From positions 620,001 to 684,000 of the forward strand of contig NC_084665.1 in the NCBI RefSeq assembly GCF_028389875.1: 64,000 bases of DNA, written 5' to 3'. Positions 35,301-47,300 of the stretch are shown here, in pieces (positions within the stretch are counted from its first letter, which is position 1; each line of letters opens with the position of its first letter). Under the pieces are notes generated by a model that saw only the letters and a program-made list of their open reading frames with translations, did no database searches and was not told where the DNA came from. A program made the position numbers and the translations under genes. The stretch comes from Rhea pennata. Lineage: Eukaryota; Chordata; Aves; Rheiformes; Rheidae.

Positions 35301-38300
35301 ACACTAGCAGCCATGTCATCTCCATGCAGTCCTACACTAGATCTCGGTGCAAGGCAGCAGGCAGCGCTGGGATTTCGCAAGCCAGCAACAGGCTGAGAAC
35401 ACAAAGATTTTTTTGTACGACAGCTCCCCCACCTCTTTGAAGTCCCAATTAACTCAACCTCATGTGACAGGGAGCAACCAGACTGTGAAAAGTAACTTCA
35501 GTTCTGCATTTAAAAGGAAGCAGATATGTCAGCTTTGCAAGAAGGCGTGATCAATCACGTTCTCCTAGATGCCAGCTAAGCCACAAGAGCACAAGAAACG
35601 TGCTCCCTCTACAACTTCTGGGCAGCAGCGGCTCTCTGGCAGCTGCCAGTGATGTTTTAACCAGTAAGAGTGTACCCAGAGCTAGACAAACAACTGGAGA
35701 AAAAACTGTGCACAATATGTGGCTTGGAATTCAGATCATTTCTGAAAGCTCAACCAACACCAAGATCAACCCAGAGATTGAAAGCAAGCCAAGTTCTTCT
35801 CAAAATGGGATTCTATGAGCACTGCATGTGCTCTGCTGCAGTCAAGCCAGGAGACTGTGCCTACCAGGAGGCCTCAAGCCAGACTCCCAATCTGCAAAAC
35901 TTGGATCACTGAAGCAGTGACATGGCTTCCTAACTGCCATGATTGAAGTGCAGACATGGAACAATTCCTCCAGCTCCACAGAGGGATCAAGGCACACATC
36001 AGACAGCAAGGTGGGATCCAGGAGGAGGAGGAGGGTATAACCTGTGGCTCACCACAGCAGGAAGAGAGCCTTAGCTCTAAGCAAGGTGGGATTCTCAGTT
36101 TTGTGACAAGAGGGATGGATTTGGGAAGGAGAGAAAGTTCCCACATTTCAAGAGTTCAAGGTTGGAAAGAACAACTAGGGTCACCATCTGATTCATAACC
36201 AACAGCCCCTCTACTCTAAATTCCAGCTCCATGGGTCTTTACACACGTGCAACATATCTAAAGCACGTACCTTTTGTAGCTCCTCTTCAGACACTGTGAG
36301 CTTCGCTTTCCACACTCGCTCCTCTTCCTCCACGCTCTTCTGCAGGTCTCGCAGCATCCCTTCCTGTTGGCAAAGCCCCAGCTGAGACTAGCCTCCTTCC
36401 CAGCCCTCCTGAGGGCACCGCAGCCACTGTCAGGGCTGGACGCCCTGGACATGCTGGAGGAAGTGAGGGGGACAGGCAGCTCAGTGCTGGACCTGACAGA
36501 GGAGCATATAGACACAGACAATCCAATATCAAACTCACCGTCTCTGCAAGGATAGCTCTGTACTGCTCACATTCTGCTTGTAAAGTGCTTTGCGCTTCCT
36601 CTGCCTCTTTTAATTTAAGTGCTGAATCCTGAAAGGAGAAAGGAGAGATGGAGAGGGAGAGATGAGGAAAAGAAACAAGCAGCTCTTCAGCACTCCCTTG
36701 CCCTTCTGCTTTCCAGCCCTTTCACATACCAGGGGCTCTTTTGCAGTCAGGTGTTGCTTTAGCACATCCACTGCCTTCTCTTTAAACTCTTGTAGCCACG
36801 TATCATAATCCTGAGTTTGAAAAACAAGAGGAAGAGAAGAGAAAAGGATGCTTGTGTGTCTCTTATGCCTGTGTGGCAGGGGCCCCAAAAAAGCACACTC
36901 CTACCTGCTGCAAGGAGACAGCGACTTCTGGGAAGGCAGACAGCAGGGTCTGCTTGGTTCGCATCTGGAGCGTGTCCAGTTGTTGTTCAGATTCTTCCTG
37001 CAAGAGACACAAGCTGTCCTGGGATGGAGGCCTCAGGTCCTCACGTGAGGCTGGAAGTGCCTACAGGGGTGAGCTGGCATGGGAAAACCAGTGGGCAGAG
37101 AAAACTACTGCTGCTGCAAATCACCACCATCAAAAATCTGTGAAACCTCCTGGTCTGCCCAGCAGTCTGGGCTCCAGCATGTTTTCATTAGGCCTCCAGA
37201 CAGCAGAGGACTCATTCCCATTTCCTTTCCGAAAGTCAATGGGATTATGCTGGTTTGGCAGTATCATTTGACTTTTTTCCATGTTGCCACCTTGGAAGAG
37301 AAAGATTTGCTAAGATCTGTGTTATTCCATCCAGTAGGGCCCTATATGCTCCTGGTTATCTGACCGTGACCTGCACTGCAGATACAAGTCCTTCAAGACA
37401 AAAAAGTCTAAGATACAGCAGAAAGATGTTTGCCTCTCCCTCCATTCAGCTGAGGGATGTCCTCTGAATGCCCCAGCTCTGCACAGCAAGGAACAAGACC
37501 AACTCATGAGAACAAAATCCAGCTTCATCTGGGATTTGGACAGACTGCCAGGAGGATTAGGCCAGCACTGCTCATGAGGTGCAGGCAGGTAACTCAGAGC
37601 AAACAACTTTGATGGCTCGGTGAGCCTGAATGTTTCCCCCTCAGAACTGACATCACTGCCAAAGAGAAATACCGAACTCACCTTTGCTTTTGTGGCAGCA
37701 TGTAGTTTTTCGTCACATGTTTTCTCCACTGTGGCTAACGCTTCCATTGCTTTCCAGTTCTTCTCACGGAGGTCCTGCCGAGACCACACATACAGAAGGC
37801 AGTAAGCCACACATTACACTGAAGGCCACCATGCTGCTCATTGGCACTGAACACACTCAGGCAGTGGCTTTCTTGCAGGAGCAGAACAGAGCAAAGCCAG
37901 GAGGAGGAAAGAGCTCCAAAGAGCCCCTTGACCCTGCCAGGATAAGATCTCTCATGCTTACTATGTCCTAAACCTCCCTGCTGGACAGGGGACATACACC
38001 TCCACTCACATGACCCACTGCCTGCTGTCAAAGCCCATCAGCTCAAGTACGTGAGCTGTGCACCTTGCCAGGGGTCTCCTGCCAAACAAGACAACACCCG
38101 CAATGCTCTGCATGGCTAGGAGAGACTTATGCTGCACCACAGAGTGATCGTTAATTGACTACAATGAGTTGTCACCCCTTGTCTGCACCCTGAAAATCTG
38201 GCTTTTGAAGGGAAAAATCTTCAGTGTCCAAAGCTGAATCCAATTCACTCACGTACATTGTTTTTTGTCTTCTGCTGCTCCACTGTCTCTCTCAGCTCTG

Positions 38301-41300
38301 CTGCTTCCCTTTCCAAGGCTGAGAGTTGGCCTGTTTTTTCTTCGAGCCTGAAACGGCACAATGTGGGAGTGAGTTTCAATCTCCACTTCCCTCCCAGGTA
38401 GCAAGCTCCCAAGAACGGGGTTGCAGCCCTTCCTGCTTGGGGGCTGCTTCAGGCTCAGCAAACAGCAGGAAGTCACCACTACACAGGGAGTGCAAGCGAG
38501 CGGGCTGCACTTGTGGGACTGAAAACCACAACTGCAAAAATGAAAGACCATGGCAATGCTGAAGTGAGATCTAGTTTTCTGTGGGATCCAGTTTCCTACT
38601 GACCTGTCAGCAACAATAACCAAGTGAGTACTTGGCTGGCTGTCTATCCAGGACAAGAGGAAGAAGTAACCTGTGACCAAGGCCACAACTGAAATTGTTC
38701 CCAACACATCCTCTCCACGGGTCATTAGGCTGAGGTAGCCCACAGCTCTGCATTTTAAAAGCATCCTCTTACTGTCTTGAGTAACCACAAATCAGGGCCA
38801 CCAACTAGACACATAAGAACCTGCAGGTTCCCTCTACGCTCTCAGATCCACCATCCACCATGACTGGAGTCTCAGCTGAGCAGACCAAAGAAGATGCAGG
38901 TCCTCAACAAGAATTGCCCCGATCTCTTGGAGACCAACAACCTCTGATCAGGTTGAACAACTGCCTTCCTTTTGAGGAATGCTGGATGCTTGCTAGCAAC
39001 AGTAGCATCCAAGATTGCCCCCTAGAAATCCTCCTCCCCTAGACAGAGCCAGATGCTTCACAGAGGTGCCCAGCAGATGGATGAGAGGCAATGGGCATTA
39101 GTGGCAACATGGGAAATTCCAATTAGATGAAGAAAACCATTTTTCACCATGTGCATTTAAATATCTGAAGGGAGGGTACAAAGAGGATGGGGCCAGACTC
39201 TTCCCAGCAGCACCCAGTGAAAGGACGAGAGGCAACAGGCACAAACTGAAACACAGGAAGGTCTGTTTGAACATGAGGAAAAATCTCTATACTGTGAGTA
39301 CTGGACCAGGTTGCTCAGAGAAGCTGCGGAGTCTCCATCCTTAGAAATATTCAAAAGCCATCCAGACAAGGTCCTGGGCAATGTGCTCTAGATGACCCCG
39401 CTTGAGAAGGGGGGCTGGACTAGATGATCTCCAGTGGTGCCTTCCAGTCTCAACCAATCTGTGATTGTGTGTGTGTGTTGGGGGCAGGGGGCAGTTGGAG
39501 GGTTTCAAACACTGGAACTCAGATCCAGAGAGATGGGAAATTCAAAACTTGCCTGGAAACAGCTCCGAACAGCCTGCTCTAGGTGGCCCTGCTTTGAGCA
39601 GGGTCTTGGACTGGAGAAATCCAGAGGTCCCTGCCTACCTTCAGCACCATTTCCCCAGCCTGTTTTCAAGGAGATGTCAGCCTTTGTGTGCCTGGCAGCA
39701 ACTCGTGTTGCTTCAGAATGGATTAGCTGTTACTTGGGGCCAGCGCTAGAGCTGATTAATGTTGCAGAAGATGCACTGACCATGATTCACCTCAGATTCC
39801 CAGCTTTACAATCCCTCTCACCCTTCGAGCAGAGGGAGCCAGAAGCCCTGACCCATAGGAATCACCCTCAGGGGAAGGCTGGGACATCCAGACAACAAAT
39901 TTTAGGTGCTGTGACAGCCTTTTGTGTGTTGACACTATCTAGACTCACCTTAGCTGCAGCTGCTTCATTTCTGCTTCATTAGCTGCCTGGAAAAGAGAAA
40001 TCACCGTCAATACCCGTCTCAGAGCCCTGAAGTAGACCAGCCCTTACAGAGAGCATCCCAGAGGGATCCATCAACAAAGATAATGCAGGTGCTAATGTCA
40101 CTGTGCAAAGTATTTTCTTGGATCTAGTGCTAAGAGCCAAACCATGTGCTGCCAGTTGGGAGCTGCAAACCGATCTGTTACAAACAGCTCTATCCAAACA
40201 CATCTCTCGCACGTCTGCAACTGGCACTGAGCTCCACTTCTCCTGCACATTCCCGCCCCCAAATTAAAAGAGCACACGACCTGCAATTCTCTGTCTTTTT
40301 CTGCCTCTCTCATCTGGCCTGCTTCCAGAAGAGCTTCAATGGATTTGATCCTCTCCGTGAGCTTCATGTTTTCTGAACTGGCATCCTGCAGTCTTGCCCT
40401 CAGACTGTCGAGCTCTGACAGTTTGCTTTTAACCTCCGCTTCGGAGCTCAGCAACTTGGCTTGCAGCTCTGTTAGTGGAAGAGGAGAGAAACACAAGATG
40501 GTAGGTGCAACCACGTTTAGAGACTCCCCTCCCCTGCCCCAGCAGGGCCTTTGGGCAAAGAGGCTTCAGCCATGCAGAAGAGAGGGCCTCAGAGTGGCAT
40601 CCCAGGAGAGGACCAGGGCCTTGTCTCCATCTGCGATCACTGACAAGCCCAGCGACTTCCCTGCACAGACACCGGATGATCCAACTCATCTGGGTCCATT
40701 CACCCTGTCCTGAGCAGCTCCACCAAGGGAGCACCTCAAAGCTCACAGCAGTGCTCAAAATCCGCTCCCTATTTCAGCTCCCTGTGCCATGTCCAGCTCC
40801 TCACCAGCAATGCTCTGCTGCTGTCCTTTGGCCTTTTCCATCTCTGCTAGCAGGCTTTTGTAGCTGCTCTGGGTTTTGCGGAGCTCGTCACTTACTTCAT
40901 CCAGCCTCTTCTGCAGCGTCGCCTCCACCTCTCTTTGGGAAGTCTGCACAGCAGGAAGAGAAGGCTTTAAACAGCAGGTGAGGCACCCTGGCCAGTTCCC
41001 AGCAAAGCTGTGTCACATGCTGCTATTTTTAAGCTGTGCTTTTGGGGGGGTTAAGTCATCTTTCCTCCATGCTCCCTGTGCATGAAGAAGCATTTGCTTT
41101 GTGCTCTTTTTTGCCAGCCCTCAAGCACGAAATAGACAACACTGTAATGTCTCAATTCTGGGCCAAGACAACTGACTGCAGCCATCCTCCACTCCAGTCC
41201 GGAAAAGAAAGGCAAGCTCTGAATAACCTCCTAAAGCTTTGGTGCTTAGACACACCACCAGCCGAGGTAGTGCTGCAGAAAGCCTCCCCTTTGCAAAGCT

Positions 41301-44300
41301 CCAGCCAATGCTCAGAGCCCAAATGCTCCACTCCAGGTGGAGCAGACGCTCTTTACGACAGGGAGATGATCATCCTCGATTTTCTTTGCTCATGGAAAGC
41401 AGAAGCCGTGCGTGCAGCCGAAGCCCCAGACTGACATGCGGAAGTACTGCCACGGCGCTTGGCAGATCAGAGGCCTGCAGCTATCCAGACGTGTGTTTCC
41501 ACACGCAGTGGAATTTTCTATGTGGTTTGGGCCAGAGAAGATTTTTTTCCACCTTAGAAAGCAGCAGAGAAGAGGCCTGGCCAAGGCATGCACTTTGAGG
41601 GGGAAAGTAGAGTGAGGGATTTGATGAGTGTGATGAAAAGCGGCAGCTCTCTGAATATGAATCATACCATTTCAAATGCCAAATGCTTTGCAGAGGGGAA
41701 AGAGGAATACCAACTAGCTGCCTGGTCTCTGTCTGAGTAATACCTCCAGAACCACCAAAAAAAAGTGGGATTCCTCCATTCCTTGAAGACCTGATACCGT
41801 TCCTCAGCCCAGAGCTCTAGGCACTGCTACTGAGCACACTTACAACCTGCACTGCCCCCATCACTGCTGGTACCTTCAATGCATCGCTTGCTATTCAGGA
41901 CATATCCTCTAAACACCCAGAAAACTTCAGCCACAACCCAACGACAACAGAAAAGCCGCAGGCGTTACCACCTCTGCTGAGAAGGGAGCACCCAAGGCTT
42001 AGAAACAGCTGAGCCACGAGAGAAAGAGAGAGCAAGCCCATCTGGGTGAGCAGAGACCCAAGCAGGACAGGGGCTGCTGGGCTTCCTATCCCATTTCCTG
42101 GGGCAAAGACAGGCCATGGGCTCTCTACAGACAACCATCCTGTTAGCAAGAAGGGAAGAGAGACTGATGAGCCGTCATGGGGTTGCCAAGCTGCTGCAGG
42201 AAAAACTCTCATCCCCCAGGCAGCAGGGCTTCCAGCTTTGTTTTTTTTTTTTCCCCATCCTTTCACACCAGCCTCATGAGCTTCACAGATGTGTGAAAAG
42301 AACAGTCTGACCCAGGCCACACACTCCCTGGGTTTTTCTGGTGACGCTGTAACAAAAGCGCGTTGCACCTGACGGCGGGGAGGCAACTCGGAGATGCGCA
42401 AGGCAGCTCCTTTCCCAGTCGCTCCGTCTCCAGGCCATGCATTGCACAGATCTCACGCCATTTAGTTATCCCGCGTGTTGCCTATGCCGCCAGCCCCTAA
42501 TCACCCTGGACCAGGACATTTTATCTCGTAAGGTAAGGGGTGGGTATGCGTGTGTTCCTACAGCCAGAGTCCTCTAAAATTACCTTCTGCAAAGAGAGCA
42601 GTAAGGCGTCAGTGCTTGCCTGACATTAAGCACCTTCTCCTCGGAAGGTTGGTGCCTTTGCTCTAACCAGATCCTGTTTCCATAAAGAACAAGAACAAAA
42701 CAAACACCCAAACCCAACAGATAAAGACTCAAATGCAGAAGGACATGGCAAGGGCTTCATTCCCACAGCAAACCATCTCTTTTGCTCTCCACCCTCATGC
42801 ATGCAGTTTTGACAGAGAAGGACCAGAAACACGGGGAGATTAAGTAATCCAAACAAGGTCAGAGGGAAAACAGCTGGCAAACCCCAGCCCCCCAGCCCTG
42901 TCTGCTCCAGCCAGATGTCTCCCTTCTGTAAAGCTGCAGCTGGCAAGGCTGCTCCTGCAAGCTGCAGTATCTCTGCGAGGCGAGTAGATTTGCCAGTGCC
43001 TGCCTGACCTGTAGCTGCTGGACCTGCTTCTCAGAGGCCACTGCTTTGATTTCCCAGGTCTTTTTCTGCTGCTCCTCTTGCTGCAGCAGCTCCGATTTTT
43101 CGGACAGCTCTTTTGCCAGCTTGTTGCATTCTTGTCGTAACTTTGCCAGCTCAGCATTTTGCCTGGACCAAGAAAAGCACAGTTATTTTAACCCATAGGC
43201 CAAAAAGGGTATCCTCGCTTTACTTATGGGAAGAACACAACCTCCTGTGGGCCTGACACAGAACTTGAAATAACTTAAAAGTTGCATTTTCCTATTTCTA
43301 GGATACGTTTGGACCTTCATGAGGGGGTGGAAAGAGTTGACAAATCACTTTTCAAAAGCTAAAATTCAGTCACAGGAGACATTCCTTTCCTATGAAGTAG
43401 AAAAGATGAGGATCTGCGTTCCCAGACACAAGAGGAAGTTCTCTAAGCATCTGGAGTCCAGTCAGTAATTATTTTATGCTATTAATCACCAGCTATTTCT
43501 TACTTTCTACAAAAAGGAGCGTTAAGTCTCTACCTAGCTCATACTTGTTTTACAAGCATCAAGCAGGTCTTGGTTCTCTGCAGCATAGCTCATTTTAAAG
43601 ACAGAGAACCTGCTAGGTTTCTTCTGAAGTCAGAAAGTGTGAACTTACGTGAGCTGAAAAGTCCTAAACAGCACCTAAATTCTGTTAGTAGAGAAAAAGC
43701 CTCCATCCCAAGCATCTGTCCCCTAACAGCTGCTGCGCAGTGTGGATAGCACCACACTGAGCATCCCTCAGCTCAGGCCCATGTTGAGCTGCCTTCTTCC
43801 TCATGCTATCTGTTGGCTCTAGCATCAAAACAGCTCAGAGCAAACAGGGCTTCCTTCCCCTGTCCTTCCACTTTGTGATGAGCTGCAGCCTGCAAAAACA
43901 TCAATGCTTCCTCCATTGGCCCCCCAAAAGACATTTGACAAACTCTTCACAACCCCCTCCCTCTACCTCCAGCTACCTGAAGCTGGCAATAGCCTTTGCC
44001 GGGTGGTCTGTATACAGGCCCCTTGGAAAAGGGGACAGGCCGGCTGTGAAGGACAGCTAACTCCTGGTGCCTACCAGAACGCAGTCCCTGTTTCCGCTCC
44101 ACACCCTGGCCCTGGTCGCAGCCTTACTTGCTCTCCATCTGGCTGGTGGCTTGGTTGAGCGCGTCCCTCAGGATGGAGTTCTCCTGCTGCAGGCGAGCGA
44201 GCTGGGTGTTGGGGCCATTCTCCAGCTGCTCTTGCAGAGTTCGAATCTAGAGGAACCCAACACAGGTTATGCTGTCGTGAACCCCTTCTCTCTCCCAAGA

Positions 44301-47300
44301 AGTCCATGTACCACTCCAGCCCAGCCTGCTAAGCATGGAGGAATGTACAAGCACACATGTGGGATGTGTGGGTGCACTGAGCCCCCTTGCTCAGTCAATA
44401 GACATTTACAGCTCCCAGGTATGTAAAGTCTCATGAGAGTGCTAAAAGGATAAGAGATGTGTGGGAGCATCGTGGTCCAGGCAGCCTGGGCTAAGCAAGG
44501 TTTCTGCTTTCACTACTTCAGTGATTCATGCAGTTACCACCAAAAAAAAAAAAAAAAAAGATTGCTCTCAAGATCTACCTTTGCACTAGGAGGTGCCCCT
44601 GAAGTCTCCAGCATTTGGGACCTCAGATAGTGGTTCCTCCTCAACACACAGCCAAAATCTCCAGGGAAGGGGCACTTGTCATCTCATTGCATGGCGCAAC
44701 CATGCACTAGGTCTCCCTCACCCCAGCCCCACATTCAGGAAAGCCCTTGCTAGGAGACTGAGCATCATGGGCTTTCCTCCCCTTGCCGCACCCTATATGC
44801 CAATCTAATCAAAAAGACTCTGTGTGCACCAAAACCTAGCCCTCAGTCAGAGGGGAACGCAAGACCCCAGAGCACAACACACAGCCTACCTTTCCTTGGA
44901 GCTGCTGCGTTTCATTCACATGATCCTGGTAGCTAGCCTGCATTCGGGCTTGAACGGCAGCAATCTCCCGTTCGCGAGCGAGTAGCTGCTCTTTCAGCTT
45001 GCTCTCAATGGCCACCGCCTTGGCCTTCTCCGTTGCGAGTTCCTTCGAGGAGAGAAGCCATCTGCTTAGTTCTCAGCACTTGCTTTGAGTTTGCTCGCTT
45101 TAAGGAAACACAAAACCAGGCCTCCTAATTTGGAAGACTTAAAAGTTCAGCTGTTTTAGAGCTACAAGCAGCCTATGAAGTCCCATGCCAAAAGAACATG
45201 GCCAAGCTACATTGTTTAGCACTTACATTTCTTCCTGCATTTTGTTTTGGGCTCTGTGGCCACTGGATGCCACTGTTGTTCTGTGCTAGGCCAGCTAAGA
45301 GAAAGTAAGACAGCCTAGATTTCTTCCAGATCAACAACCTTTATATTATACAAAATTTAGGGCAAAGAAGAGAAAGAAAGGGACATCCCCAGGTTGGGAT
45401 TGGAGGGCACTAGACTGGCCTTCGACACGGACACTACAGGAAAGCTTGCTTCCTGCCCACACCAACGCAGACCCTGTGGCTCGTGGGGACATACGTTTTT
45501 CTACCTTCCTCCCCCGCCAGTGCTAGACGGGCAGGCTCGTCGCTACCACGCCCTATCAGCGGCAACATGAGCCATGCCAAGGCTGTCAACGTAGCGACCG
45601 CGGGGCCACCTAAAGGTGGCAAAAGTTTGTTCTGATTTCAACATTTAAAATGAGGTGAGTGCAATCTTTTAAAGAAAGCACCGTTCCCTGCTTCTTGCAG
45701 GCCACACACACGCGCTGTCACACAGTCTTTTGGGCTGACATCTCCCTGCTCTGGGTCAGGCCCAGAAGCAGAGCGGCGATCAGGCCGTGCAGGAACGCAA
45801 GCACCCACACTCTACAGATGAAAGCACTGCAATGAACCACCACTTTTTGGAGGAACGGCCAATGGATAAAGGACCCAGACACCAGCTGGGCTCTGCTTCC
45901 AAGCGGGACCACTCGCAGGGACTAGACGGCTTGCTGCACAGCAGCAGGACTGATCTGCCGAGACGGAGCAAGCCAAGATGACCAGCACAGCAGAGAGCCC
46001 ATGCCGGAGACCTCAGGAATGTCATGCAGTGCTCACCTTGCTCAGCTCCCGCAGCTTGTTTCTGGCAGCAGACACATCCTCTTGCTCGGCAGCAAGTTGT
46101 TTTTCCTTCTCCTCCAACTGGCGTTTTAGGACAGTAACTGGGTCACCCTTCTGCGTTGCCTAGGAGTGTGAGACAGCATATTAATGGGGATCTCCAAATC
46201 CATCCCATTTCCCCTGACCCTGCATGCACAAGCTACCTAACCTGCAGAAGTGGCTTCATAAGGGATCCAGCCCTCTACCCTCTCCTGCTGGTTTTGTAGT
46301 CAGTAGGCCACCCATTCTGCCTTAAAACCTAGAGCTTTCCTTCCCTTGACACACTGCATCCCAACCCCTATTCTCAGATGACAGCTAAGATCAAAAGAGC
46401 CAATGGCAGGTGGCTGTTGGCCATGAAGAAGCAAGCACCCACAGCTCGCCATCCTACCGTGTGCCAGGTATCCTGGACAATGCCTGCTTTATCCGTCAGG
46501 ATCTCGATCAGCTGCTGGGCCTCTCCTTCACTGAACACCATGCTGCTGATGGTGGACACAAGCGTCTTGTAGGGCAGGTAGAGGGGCCCATCTGAGTCCA
46601 CAGGTGCTGAAGAGAAAAGAGGAGGCACTGGGACTACTCAGGCCAATAGCAGAGCCGAGTCACATCCTGATTTTAAGCCAAATACCTCAGCTGGCCTCAA
46701 TCAGACAACTGCCATTTCAACCCGGCATGCAGGCAATTCTCTGCACTCGTGTTTTATACCTCTTTAAGTGAGAACAATATGAGAAGTGCTAGAGAACTGA
46801 CAATGCTCACTGCGCAAGCATGCTTCAGGGATCACCGCTCACTTCTGTCTGACCCTACTACAGTCACCTCCAGCCCCCTTAGCAAACTGAATGATCGCCA
46901 GCAGATGCTAAACATGTTTCACCAATGCCACAGATCAGAGATTCGTCAGGCCAGGAGGGAGCTGAAGTTGGACCACACTGTGACACCACCTTGCAGAGCA
47001 GAGCTAGGAGTTCCCCGTTTTTCCACCACACAGGTTTGCTCCAACTCTTTGTGAAGGAAATAATGTATATCCAGCAGTCTTCCTACCCCTCTCCGAACTT
47101 GGGAAGGCCAGGTAGCATCGTGTGGTCTGTAATAGGACTGTGATGCTCCTGTAGCACCACAGTGCACAAGGTCATGAGGGACACAGGGACGTGAACAGAG
47201 ATTTAAGAGTTATTCCGCAGTATCTATGACACAGTGTGCTTGCTTTTATAAAAACAACTCATGTGAGTTGGCTCTTTGAAAAAAGCAGTTTTGACTCAAG

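Larger units (their letters stand above)
38348..39948 (-). other. RRBP1: RRBP1 intron 10
   Basis: 1.6 kb intron carrying two CR1 3' fragments in tandem (about 39.06-39.47 and 39.54-39.65 kb), both antisense to RRBP1, with a short (GT)n run at the end of the first. No additional exon recognised. Confidence 0.75.

Noticed and set aside
36140-36185. Possible CR1 scrap (GGTTGGAAAGAACAACTAGG)
   Set aside because: Only about 20 bases resemble the CR1 3' end; the flanks do not continue the consensus.
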